Assembly (NCBI GenBank): GCA_002409445.1
Contig: DHNJ01000078.1
Location: 1-6,479, forward strand
Length of the DNA: 6,479 nucleotides
Direction: 5' to 3'
Origin: Armatimonadetes bacterium UBA5419
GTDB taxonomy: Bacteria > Armatimonadota > UBA10988
This document shows, in pieces, positions 1 to 5,536 of this stretch. Every line of letters starts with the position of its first letter. Within the stretch, counting starts at the first letter, position 1. Position numbers and translations under genes: made by a program. The notes beneath the pieces were generated by a model. That model ran no database searches. It was not told the DNA's origin and saw only the letters and a list, made by a program, of their open reading frames with translations.

Positions 1-72
1 ACTTCGACCTGGCGGGCGCGGGCGCCGCGGTCTGCGCCGGCCCGTCGCTGCCCTCGCCCGCCAGGTCGAAGT
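1..72. repeat. 18-base perfect inverted repeat at the left edge
   Basis: ACTTCGACCTGGCGGGCG at 1-18 is the exact reverse complement of 55-72, with 36 bases between. The right arm encodes the conserved HFDLAG end of the decarboxylase domain, so the left arm is probably the copy. Since it begins at base 1, it may be a foldback made during sequencing or assembly rather than a biological element. Confidence 0.75.
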
Positions 73-505
73 GCACGCCGATCTTGAACAGCCGCAGCGT
101 CGGCAGCGGCCGGCACGACTCCGCGCGCACATGCTCGGCCAGCACCGCCACCTCCTCCTGCAAGTCGCGGCCCGGGGGCACGGCGATCGTAAACCACAGG
201 TTGAAGTCGTGGTTGCGCCGGTAGTTGTGACTGACGCCGGGGTGCAGGTTGATCAGCTCCGCGGCGGCCTGCAGCCGGTCCGCGGGGAGTTTCATCGCGA
301 CCAAGCTGGTCTTGTAGCCCAGGCGGCCCGAATCGAAGATCGCTGAGATTTGGCGCACGACTTTCGCCTCACGCAGCCGCGCGAGCCGCGTGCGCACCTC
401 CTCACCCCCTAGGTCGAGTTCGGCGCCCAACACCGCGAACGGGTCGGGCACGAGCGGGATGCCGCGCTGGGCGGCAGTCAGCAGTTGTCGGTCGACCTGG
501 TCCAT
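1..505 (-). CDS. Siroheme decarboxylase-like protein, AhbA/AhbB/NirD type (Lrp/AsnC fold), 3' end missing
   Basis: The reading frame is open from an ATG at 505 to the left edge (168 codons seen, no stop). An N-terminal winged-helix part (about residues 3-62) starts VDRQLLTAAQRGIPLVPDPF, the usual opening of the family, and reaches FDSGRLGYKTSLVAMKL. A ferredoxin-like Lrp/AsnC ligand domain follows, with the family's hallmark HPGVSHNYRRNHDFNLWFT at about 88-106 and LPTLRLFKIGVHFDL at about 134-148. In this family AhbA and AhbB (or NirD/L/G/H) form a complex that decarboxylates siroheme to 12,18-didecarboxysiroheme, in the cytoplasm, on the way to heme or heme d1. The N-x-W-F motif with nearby histidine separates it from ordinary Lrp amino-acid regulators. 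The start is set by AGAGGAG at 510-516, four bases upstream. It follows holA after 46 bases and is probably co-transcribed. The last six residues lie in an inverted repeat and may not be native. Whether it is the A or B subunit is undecided; a transcription regulator is a less likely alternative. Confidence 0.85.
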   Translation of the reverse strand, partial: MDQVDRQLLTAAQRGIPLVPDPFAVLGAELDLGGEEVRTRLARLREAKVVRQISAIFDSGRLGYKTSLVAMKLPADRLQAAAELINLHPGVSHNYRRNHDFNLWFTIAVPPGRDLQEEVAVLAEHVRAESCRPLPTLRLFKIGVHFDLAGEGSDGPAQTAAPAPARSK

Positions 506-509
506 GGTG

Positions 510-516
510 CTCCTCT
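510..516 (-). promoter_or_regulatory. Ribosome binding site of the siroheme-decarboxylase-like gene
   Basis: On the minus strand AGAGGAG ends four bases before the ATG at 505. It is a strong Shine-Dalgarno match and decides the start, since no other in-frame start nearby has one. Confidence 0.7.
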
Positions 517-551
517 ACGGGTCCCCTTGCTGGCAGCTTCGAGCCGGATCG

Positions 552-1739
552 CTAGTCCGTCAGCAGCTCGATCAGATCGAGGTAGGCCCCGGCCGTCGGC
601 CGCGTGCACAAATCGACGATCAGCAGCTCGATCTCGTGCTCGGGGCTCAGATGCTTCGATTTGAGCGCAATGTCGGTCTGCAGCAGCCGCTCCAGCGACG
701 CCTCGAGGGTCGGCGCATCGAACGAGTTGGCCGCCTGCAACGCCTTCTGGATCGGGTACGGCTGCTGGTCGACGATGCACTGGCGATGGCCCAGCGGCAG
801 GATGCCCGCGCCGCGCTCGCGCCAGACCGCGCGCAGCCCCTGCGGCCCCTCGAGCGCCGAACGCAGGTCGTAGTTGCGCATGGTCATCAGCCGGCGGTCG
901 GCCAGGCCCGCGTCGAGCAGCCACCGCGCCTGCAGCATCAGCCGGTACTGGCGGGTCAGCATGCCCATGATCATCAGCGGCGCGTTGCCCTGAGCCAGCA
1001 GCGCCGCCAGCTCGGTCAGCGCCCGCCGCACGTTCCGTGTGCTGACCGCGTCGACCAGGTTGAACATCGCCAGCTCGACGGTCAGGGCGGTCATCGCCTC
1101 GACCTCGGCCCGCCCCAGCCGCCCACCCGGCCCCGCCCAGTCGGCCAGCTTGCGCAGCTCGTTGCGCAAACGGTAGGTGTTGCGCCCGCAGCGCGCGACG
1201 ATCTCGCTGGTCGCATCGCGGTCCAGGCGCACGTCAAACTCGCTGGCCAACCCGCGCACGAAGGCCTCCGCCTCGCCGTCGTTGGCCGGTTCGCGGAACT
1301 CGAGGACCAGGCCGGCGCGCGCCACCGCCTTGACCAGCCGCCGGTCGCGCGGCGCGGTGGCCGCGGTCTCCATGACCAGGTGCATGCCCGTCGGCAGCCC
1401 GGCCTCCAGCCGCGCGATCAGCGGCGCCGCCTCGTCCGCGCGGCCGCGATCGAGGTAGGGCATGTTGCGCACGAGGACCACCTGCCGTGGCGCGCCGTCG
1501 AAGTTGAAGCCCATCGACTCCAGTTCGTCGACGATCCGCCCCGCGGTGGTCGCCGAGCCGTCGAGATCGGTCAGGCTGGTCTCGTGAAACTCGGGCGGCA
1601 GCAGCGCGTCGACCAGCTCGTGGCGCCCGCGCTGCCGCGAGTAGTCGTCCGCGCCGGCCAGCAGGTACACCGGCCGCCAGTCGGCCGCGCGCAGCTCGTC
1701 GGCCAGCTGGTCGCGCACGGAGCTCGGCTCACCGCGCAT
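552..1739 (-). CDS. holA: DNA polymerase III subunit delta (HolA)
   Basis: This is the clamp-loader delta subunit, which opens the sliding beta clamp and works with delta' and gamma/tau at the replication fork. With the ATG at 1739 it has 395 residues, somewhat longer than the 343 of E. coli HolA. An N-terminal AAA+-like domain begins PVYLLAGADDYSRQ (about 23-36), where family members have a degenerate nucleotide-binding fold. LPTGMHLVMET (about 115-125) marks the strand preceding domain II. FNLVDAVSTRNVRRALTELA (226-245) and the following PLMIMGMLTRQYRLMLQAR are typical of the domain II helices. YPIQKALQAANSF (328-340) and LLQTDIALKSKHLSPEHEIE (352-371) are the C-terminal collar. An extra stretch at about 283-326 accounts for part of the added length. 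The ATG overlaps the end of tsaD by 11 bases, which suggests translational coupling. A GTG at 1718 (388 residues), preceded nine bases upstream by GGTGAG, is a credible alternative start. The frame stays open upstream to 1862, but that part overlaps tsaD and is not HolA-like. Confidence 0.9.
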   Translation of the reverse strand: MRGEPSSVRDQLADELRAADWRPVYLLAGADDYSRQRGRHELVDALLPPEFHETSLTDLDGSATTAGRIVDELESMGFNFDGAPRQVVLVRNMPYLDRGRADEAAPLIARLEAGLPTGMHLVMETAATAPRDRRLVKAVARAGLVLEFREPANDGEAEAFVRGLASEFDVRLDRDATSEIVARCGRNTYRLRNELRKLADWAGPGGRLGRAEVEAMTALTVELAMFNLVDAVSTRNVRRALTELAALLAQGNAPLMIMGMLTRQYRLMLQARWLLDAGLADRRLMTMRNYDLRSALEGPQGLRAVWRERGAGILPLGHRQCIVDQQPYPIQKALQAANSFDAPTLEASLERLLQTDIALKSKHLSPEHEIELLIVDLCTRPTAGAYLDLIELLTD

Positions 1740-2775
1740 CGGCCGCCCCCACCACCGTCCCCGCCCAGGCCGCTGCGCTGGGCAGCGGCTGCCCGCTGGC
1801 GACGTCCAGGCCCAAGCTGTCGCGGCCGCCGGCCCGCAGCCGGTGCCAGGCCGCGCAGGCAATCATCGCCGCGTTGTCGGTACACCAGCGCAGCGGCGGC
1901 GCGCTCAGCGTGTAGCCGCGTCGCGCGCAGGCCTCGCCCAGCGCCGCACGGAGCCCGCGGTTGGCCGCCACGCCGCCGCAGACCGCGATGTTCGTCGCCC
2001 CCGTGGCCCGCGCCGCGGCGACCGTCTTCTCCACCAACACATCGACCACCGCCGCGCGGAACGAGGCGCAAAGGTCGGGCAGCCTCGCGGCCATCTGCTC
2101 CGGCCCCAACTCCTCGACCACCCGCACCAGCGCGGTCTTCAGGCCCGAGAAGCTGAACTCCAACTCGCCGCCGAGCCGCGCGCGGGGCAGGTCGAAGGCC
2201 TTCGGGTCGCCCTGCTCGGCCAACTCGTCCAGCGCCGGCCCGCCCGGGTACGGCAGCCCCATGACCCGCGCCACCTTGTCAAACGCCTCGCCCGCCGCGT
2301 CATCGCGCGCCCGGCCCAGCACCTCGTAGTCACCATGCCCGCGCATCAGCAGCAGATCGCTGTGCCCGCCCGAGGCGATCAGCACCAGCAGCGGAAAGTC
2401 GGGACCGGGCGGCTCCAGGAAGTTGCTGTAGATGTGGCCTTCGAGATGGTTCACCCCGACCAACGGCACCCCCGCCCGCCAGGCCAGCCCCTTCGCCGCG
2501 CAGAGCCCCACCAGCAGCGCCCCGACCAGCCCCGGGCCATGCGTCACGGCGACCGCGTCGAGATCGGCGACCGTGCAGCCCGCCTCGTCCAGCGCCGCGC
2601 GGACCACCGGCGTTAGCGCCTCGAGGTGCATCCGGCTCGCCAATTCTGGCACCACCCCGCCAAACGCCGCATGCGCGGCCAGCTGGCTGGCCACCTGGCT
2701 TGCCCGCAGCCCCGAGTCATCAAAGACCGCCGCCGCGGTCTCATCACAACTACTCTCGAGCGCCAGGACGACCAT
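1729..2775 (-). CDS. tsaD: tRNA N6-adenosine threonylcarbamoyltransferase TsaD
   Basis: TsaD transfers the threonylcarbamoyl group from TC-AMP to A37 of ANN-decoding tRNAs (t6A), working with TsaB and TsaE in the cytoplasm. The product has 348 residues, against 337 in E. coli. Family motifs appear in order: ESSCDET at 7-13, GGVVPELASRMH at 39-50, HGPGLVGALLVG at 79-90, NHLEGH at 109-114, IASGGHSDLLL at 133-143, DDAAGEAFDK at 158-167, YPGGPALDELA at 176-186, FSFSGLKTAL at 207-216, CGGVAANRGLR at 266-276 and CTDNAAMIA at 298-306. The metal-binding residues H110, H114 and D300 are all present, so it should be active. The ATG at 2775 is chosen because GAGGGAG lies five bases upstream and the protein then starts directly on the first strand (MVVLALESSCDET). 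The frame stays open to 2973, but that extension runs through intergenic repeats. An ATG at 2793 is a weak alternative. It is the first gene of the minus-strand block, its 3' end overlapping the holA start. TsaB and TsaE are not in the window. Confidence 0.97.
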   Translation of the reverse strand: MVVLALESSCDETAAAVFDDSGLRASQVASQLAAHAAFGGVVPELASRMHLEALTPVVRAALDEAGCTVADLDAVAVTHGPGLVGALLVGLCAAKGLAWRAGVPLVGVNHLEGHIYSNFLEPPGPDFPLLVLIASGGHSDLLLMRGHGDYEVLGRARDDAAGEAFDKVARVMGLPYPGGPALDELAEQGDPKAFDLPRARLGGELEFSFSGLKTALVRVVEELGPEQMAARLPDLCASFRAAVVDVLVEKTVAAARATGATNIAVCGGVAANRGLRAALGEACARRGYTLSAPPLRWCTDNAAMIACAAWHRLRAGGRDSLGLDVASGQPLPSAAAWAGTVVGAADAR

Positions 2776-2780
2776 GCCCA

Positions 2781-2787
2781 CTCCCTC
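2781..2787 (-). promoter_or_regulatory. Ribosome binding site of tsaD
   Basis: On the minus strand GAGGGAG sits five bases before the ATG at 2775. It fixes the tsaD start against the longer open frame and the in-frame ATG at 2793. Just upstream, TGGTACTAT (2792-2800) resembles an extended -10 promoter element, but no -35 match is seen at the right distance, so the tsaD promoter is not assigned. Confidence 0.6.
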
Positions 2788-2805
2788 ACCCATAGTACCA
2801 GCCAG

Positions 2806-2836
2806 CGGCGGCAGCGTGCCGGCACTGTTGGCGCCG
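2806..2836. repeat. 31-base direct repeat, copy 1
   Basis: The sequence begins CGGCGGCAGCGTGCCGGC and matches copy 2 at 2873-2903 in 27 of 31 positions, counted by eye (differences at 2816, 2824, 2830 and 2831). The offset between copies is 67 bases. It contains the perfect 10-base palindrome GTGCCGGCAC at 2816-2825. Its role is unknown; it may be a decayed unit of a dispersed intergenic repeat or a protein-binding site. Confidence 0.6.
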
Positions 2837-2862
2837 CCCGCGACCGCGGGCCCATTTGTACC

Positions 2863-2879
2863 GCCGCCGCTCCGGCGGC
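2863..2879. repeat. GC-rich stem-loop in the divergent region
   Basis: GCCGCCG (2863-2869) pairs perfectly with CGGCGGC (2873-2879) around a three-base CTC loop. No T-run follows on either strand, so an intrinsic terminator is unlikely, and it lies upstream of both genes rather than downstream. Confidence 0.5.
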
Positions 2880-2903
2880 AGCATGCCGGCTCTGTTATCG
2901 CCG
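2873..2903. repeat. 31-base direct repeat, copy 2
   Basis: The sequence begins CGGCGGCAGCATGCCGGC and is the partner of copy 1. Its first seven bases form the right arm of the hairpin at 2863-2879, which copy 1 does not reproduce, so the repeat and the hairpin are separate structures that touch. Confidence 0.6.
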
Positions 2904-2922
2904 AACCGGACCTGTGCGCCCC

Positions 2923-2958
2923 CGGCCTAACTGGGACCGCGGACACTCCTGTCCGCAG
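2923..2958. repeat. Dispersed hairpin repeat, copy A (most complete)
   Basis: A 36-base unit made of a left part, CGGCCTAACTGGGACC, and a hairpin, GCGGACACTCCTGTCCGC, followed by AG. The hairpin arms GCGGACA (2939-2945) and TGTCCGC (2950-2956) pair perfectly around CTCC. The hairpin part recurs at 6353-6370, and the left part recurs at 6458-6479. It lies about 100 bases upstream of the candidate HAD promoter. Such intergenic palindromic units resemble REP-like elements; no transposase is nearby. Confidence 0.8.
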
Positions 2959-3058
2959 AAAACGTGCCTCCACGACTCCGCCCTGGCTTCACGCGCTCCC
3001 TGACCACTCGTTGCCTTGCACGTCGTAGGCGAGGCGCCGGCGCAACAAAGCCCCCCGG

Positions 3059-3087
3059 TTGACCCACCCCACCGCGTATGCAAGAAT
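3059..3087 (+). promoter_or_regulatory. Candidate sigma-70-type promoter of the HAD-gnd-epimerase operon
   Basis: TTGACC (3059-3064, five of six consensus bases) is followed after 17 bases by AAGAAT (3082-3087, four of six). This would start transcription near 3094 and leave a leader of about 40 bases carrying the ribosome binding site at 3117-3122. The spacing and place are right, but the -10 is weak and no promoter data support it. Confidence 0.4.
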
Positions 3088-3116
3088 GCCTGCGCGCGCG
3101 GCGAGGGGCCGTGGGC

Positions 3117-3122
3117 AGGAGG
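3117..3122 (+). promoter_or_regulatory. Ribosome binding site of the HAD hydrolase gene
   Basis: A perfect AGGAGG lies ten bases before the ATG at 3133. It chooses this start over the open frame back to 3016 and over the later in-frame ATG at 3151. The ATG at 3123 and the GTG at 3125 are out of frame. Confidence 0.6.
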
Positions 3123-3132
3123 ATGTGCGACG

Positions 3133-4038
3133 ATGCCGACCCACGGTGGGATGCCGACCCAGGATGATCTGCGGGCGCTGGACCGCCAGCACGACTTCTT
3201 CATCGGGCTCGATTCCGATGGCTGCTGTTTCGACAGCATGGAGATCAAGCACAAGGAGTGCTTCATCCCCCAGATCATCGGCTACTGGGACTGCCAGCCG
3301 GTCAGCAAGTTCGCCCGCCAGGCCGCCGAGTTCGTCAACCTCTATAGCCAGTGGCGCGGCGTCAACCGCTTCCCCGCCCTGCTCCTGACCTTCGACCTGC
3401 TCGACGCCTGGGACAAGGTCGCCGAGCGCGGCTGGAGCTCGCCCGAGCACCAGGCGCTGCGCGACTGGGTCGCCGCCGAGTCCAAGCTGGGCAACCCCGC
3501 GCTGAAAGCCGCCGCCGAGGCCTCGGGCGACCCGATCCTCGCGCTCGCCCTCGAGTGGAGCGAGCATATCAACCGCACCATCGAGTGGATGGTCCACGAC
3601 CTGCCTCCGTTCCCACTGGTCCACGAGGTGCTCGACCGCGCCGGCGCGCAGGCCGACATGATCGTCGTTTCGGGCACACCCGGCGCCGCGCTCGAGCGCG
3701 AGTGGGCCGAGCACGATATCGACCAGCACGTCGCGGTCATCTGCGGCCAGGAGGTCGGCAGCAAGACCCAGATGCTCGAGTGGAGCGCGAAGGATAAGTA
3801 CGCGCCCGAGCGGGTGCTGATGGTCGGCGATGCACCGGGCGACCTGAAGGCCGCACGCAACAACGGCTTCCTCTTCTTCCCGGTCAACCCGGGCGACGAG
3901 GCCGCCAGCTGGCGCCTGCTCCACGACGAGGCGCTCGACCGCTTCTTCGCGGGCACCTACGCCGGCGCCTACGAGGAGGCGCTGATCGCCGAGTTCAACC
4001 GCCTGCTGCCCGCGACCCCGCCGTGGGCCGCTGGATAG
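3133..4038 (+). CDS. HAD-superfamily hydrolase, phosphatase-like, with large cap domain
   Basis: A 301-residue cytoplasmic protein with all four haloacid dehalogenase motifs: motif I GLDSDGCCFDS with nucleophile D27 and acid D29, motif II VVSGTP with S180, motif III GSKTQ with K211, and motif IV VGDAPGDLKAA with D233 and D237. The DxD form of motif I is that of phosphatases and phosphomutases rather than dehalogenases. About 150 residues between motifs I and II form a C1-type cap, mostly helical, containing MEIKHKECFIPQIIGYW (36-52) and EFVNLYSQWRGVNRFPALL (66-84). I recall this cap wording from unnamed HAD proteins of uncultured bacteria, but no function is known to me. No signal peptide or membrane segment is seen. 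The ATG at 3133 follows AGGAGG; an ATG at 3151 would remove six residues. It is first in an apparent operon, 39 bases before gnd, which suggests a sugar-phosphate substrate. That substrate is inferred from context only. Confidence 0.85.
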   Translation: MPTHGGMPTQDDLRALDRQHDFFIGLDSDGCCFDSMEIKHKECFIPQIIGYWDCQPVSKFARQAAEFVNLYSQWRGVNRFPALLLTFDLLDAWDKVAERGWSSPEHQALRDWVAAESKLGNPALKAAAEASGDPILALALEWSEHINRTIEWMVHDLPPFPLVHEVLDRAGAQADMIVVSGTPGAALEREWAEHDIDQHVAVICGQEVGSKTQMLEWSAKDKYAPERVLMVGDAPGDLKAARNNGFLFFPVNPGDEAASWRLLHDEALDRFFAGTYAGAYEEALIAEFNRLLPATPPWAAG

Positions 4039-4066
4039 AGTTTCGCTTGCATCAACAACCGAAGAT

Positions 4067-4071
4067 GAGGA
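4067..4071 (+). promoter_or_regulatory. Ribosome binding site of gnd
   Basis: GAGGA lies six bases before the ATG at 4078, in the short gap after the HAD gene. The gap holds no terminator-like hairpin, which supports co-transcription. Confidence 0.6.
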
Positions 4072-4077
4072 TAGTCC

Positions 4078-5493
4078 ATGGCTAAGGCTCACATTGGTCT
4101 GATCGGGCTCGCCGTGATGGGCGAGAACTTGGCGCTCAACATGGAGAGCAAGGGCTACCGCGTGGCGGTCTACAACCGCACCACGTCGGTCACCGAGGCG
4201 CTTGAGGCCGGGCGCGGCGCGGGCCGCAACATGGTCTTCGCCAAGGACCTCGAGTCCTTCGTCGCCGCCCTCGAGCGGCCGCGGCGGATCATCACCATGG
4301 TCAAGGCCGGCGCCCCGGTCGACGCGGTGCAGGCGCAGCTGCTGCCCCTGCTCGAGCCGGGCGACATCATCCTCGATGGCGGCAACAGCCTGTTTACCGA
4401 CACCCAGCGGCGCGCCGCCTGGGCCGAGGAGCATGGCCTGCTCTACCTGGGTACCGGCGTCAGCGGCGGCGAGGAGGGCGCGCTGCGCGGCCCGGCGATC
4501 ATGCCCGGCGGCCACCGCGCGGCCTACGACGCGGTCGGCGGCCTGCTCGAGGCGATTAGCGCGCACGTCGACGGCGAACCGTGCTGCACCTACATCGGCG
4601 CGGACGGCGCGGGCCACTACGTCAAGATGGTCCACAACGGCATCGAGTACGGCGACATGCAGCTGATCTGCGAGGCCTACTGGCTGCTGCGCGAGGTCCT
4701 CGGCTTCGATGCCGCGCGCCTGCACGAGGTCTTCGCCGAGTGGAACGAGGGCGAGCTCGACAGCTACCTGATCGAGATCACCCGCGACATCTTCGCCCAC
4801 ATCGATGAGGAGACCGGCCAGCCGCTGGTCGACCTGATCCTCGATACCGCGGGCCAGAAGGGCACCGGCAAGTGGACCAGCCAGAGCGCGCTGGACCTCG
4901 GCGTGCCCGCGCCGACGATCGCCGAGGCGGTCTTCGCGCGCCTGCTCTCCGCGATCAAGGACGAGCGCGTGGCCGCGAGCAGCGTGCTCGCCGGCCCGCC
5001 CGCGCGCCGGTACGACGGCGACCCGGCAGAACTGGTCGAGGCGGTGCGCCAGAGCCTCTACGCCTCGAAGATCTGCTCGTACGCGCAGGGCTTCGCGCTG
5101 ATGGCCAGCGCGGCCGCCGAGTACGGCTGGGAGCTGCACTACGACGAGATCGCCAAGATCTTCCGCGGCGGCTGCATCATCCGCGCGCGCTTCCTGCGCG
5201 ACATCACCGCCGCCTACCAGCGCGACCCCAAGCTGCCGAACCTGATGCTCGATCCGTTCTTCACCGAGGCCCTGGCCCGCGCGCAGGGCGCCTGGCGCCA
5301 GGTGATCGCCACCGCCAGCCTGCACGGCGTGCCGATCCCCGCCTTCTCCTCGGCTCTCGCCTACTACGACGCCTACCGCTCGGCCCGCCTGCCGGCCAAC
5401 CTGCTGCAGGCCCAGCGCGACTACTTCGGCGCGCATACCTACCAGCGCACCGACCGCGACGGCACGTTCCATACCGAGTGGTTGCCCGAGTAA
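4078..5493 (+). CDS. gnd: 6-phosphogluconate dehydrogenase (decarboxylating), NADP-type
   Basis: Oxidatively decarboxylates 6-phosphogluconate to ribulose 5-phosphate and CO2, making NADPH, in the oxidative pentose phosphate pathway. It is a cytoplasmic enzyme, a homodimer in the family. At 471 residues it is the full long form. The N-terminal Rossmann domain opens IGLIGLAVMGENLALNM (6-22), and VYNRT (31-35) carries the N-R-T that binds the NADP 2'-phosphate. GVSGGEEGALRGPAIMPGG (127-145) lines the substrate site. The signature HYVKMVHNGIEYGDMQ (180-195) contains catalytic K183, H186, N187 and E190 at the same numbers as in the sheep enzyme. GQKGTGKWT and the following helices form the all-alpha domain, and R447 and H453 complete the site from the partner's C-terminal tail (YFGAHTYQRTDRDGTFHTEW). 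Every key residue is present. It is the middle gene of the cassette, 39 bases after the HAD gene and 43 before the epimerase. zwf and pgl, the usual partners, are not in the window. Confidence 0.98.
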   Translation: MAKAHIGLIGLAVMGENLALNMESKGYRVAVYNRTTSVTEALEAGRGAGRNMVFAKDLESFVAALERPRRIITMVKAGAPVDAVQAQLLPLLEPGDIILDGGNSLFTDTQRRAAWAEEHGLLYLGTGVSGGEEGALRGPAIMPGGHRAAYDAVGGLLEAISAHVDGEPCCTYIGADGAGHYVKMVHNGIEYGDMQLICEAYWLLREVLGFDAARLHEVFAEWNEGELDSYLIEITRDIFAHIDEETGQPLVDLILDTAGQKGTGKWTSQSALDLGVPAPTIAEAVFARLLSAIKDERVAASSVLAGPPARRYDGDPAELVEAVRQSLYASKICSYAQGFALMASAAAEYGWELHYDEIAKIFRGGCIIRARFLRDITAAYQRDPKLPNLMLDPFFTEALARAQGAWRQVIATASLHGVPIPAFSSALAYYDAYRSARLPANLLQAQRDYFGAHTYQRTDRDGTFHTEWLPE

Positions 5494-5523
5494 CCGCCCG
5501 ACCCGATACCCGCAGACCGCAAC

Positions 5524-5529
5524 AAGGAG
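5524..5529 (+). promoter_or_regulatory. Ribosome binding site of the isomerase/epimerase gene
   Basis: AAGGAG lies seven bases before the ATG at 5537. It gives the third gene of the cassette its own translation start and fixes that start. Confidence 0.65.
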
Positions 5530-5536
5530 ACCCCCG

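Larger units (their letters stand above)
2776..3132. other. Divergent intergenic region between tsaD and the HAD gene
   Basis: These 357 bases separate the two divergent blocks and must hold both promoters. From left to right they hold the tsaD ribosome binding site, two imperfect copies of a 31-base direct repeat, a perfect GC-rich hairpin at 2863-2879, one copy of the dispersed hairpin repeat at 2923-2958, about 100 bases with no recognisable feature, a candidate sigma-70-type promoter at 3059-3087 and the HAD gene's ribosome binding site. Open frames crossing it on both strands have no recognisable protein family and are read through the repeats, so I call no gene here. Confidence 0.75.

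Noticed and set aside
390..2156. A 588-residue open frame on the plus strand, antisense to holA and tsaD
   Set aside because: The composition is dominated by R, P, Q and A with no recognisable domain, and it lies opposite two clear genes with full motifs.
1843..2616. A 257-residue plus-strand open frame opposite tsaD
   Set aside because: It is another GC-driven shadow of tsaD, with no motif and no good ribosome binding site.
2792..2800. Extended -10-like TGGTACTAT upstream of tsaD
   Set aside because: No -35 partner is present and the leader would be only about ten bases, so chance cannot be excluded. It is noted but not called as a promoter.
2776..2973. N-terminal extension of TsaD upstream of 2775
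   Set aside because: The added residues come from intergenic repeats, and the family begins at the ESSCDET strand. A good ribosome binding site sits right before 2775.
2895..3278. A minus-strand frame that reads the hairpin repeat as CGQECPRS
   Set aside because: The peptide comes from translating the repeat. The same string appears from the unrelated repeat copy near 6347-6372, so it reflects the DNA repeat and not a protein family.
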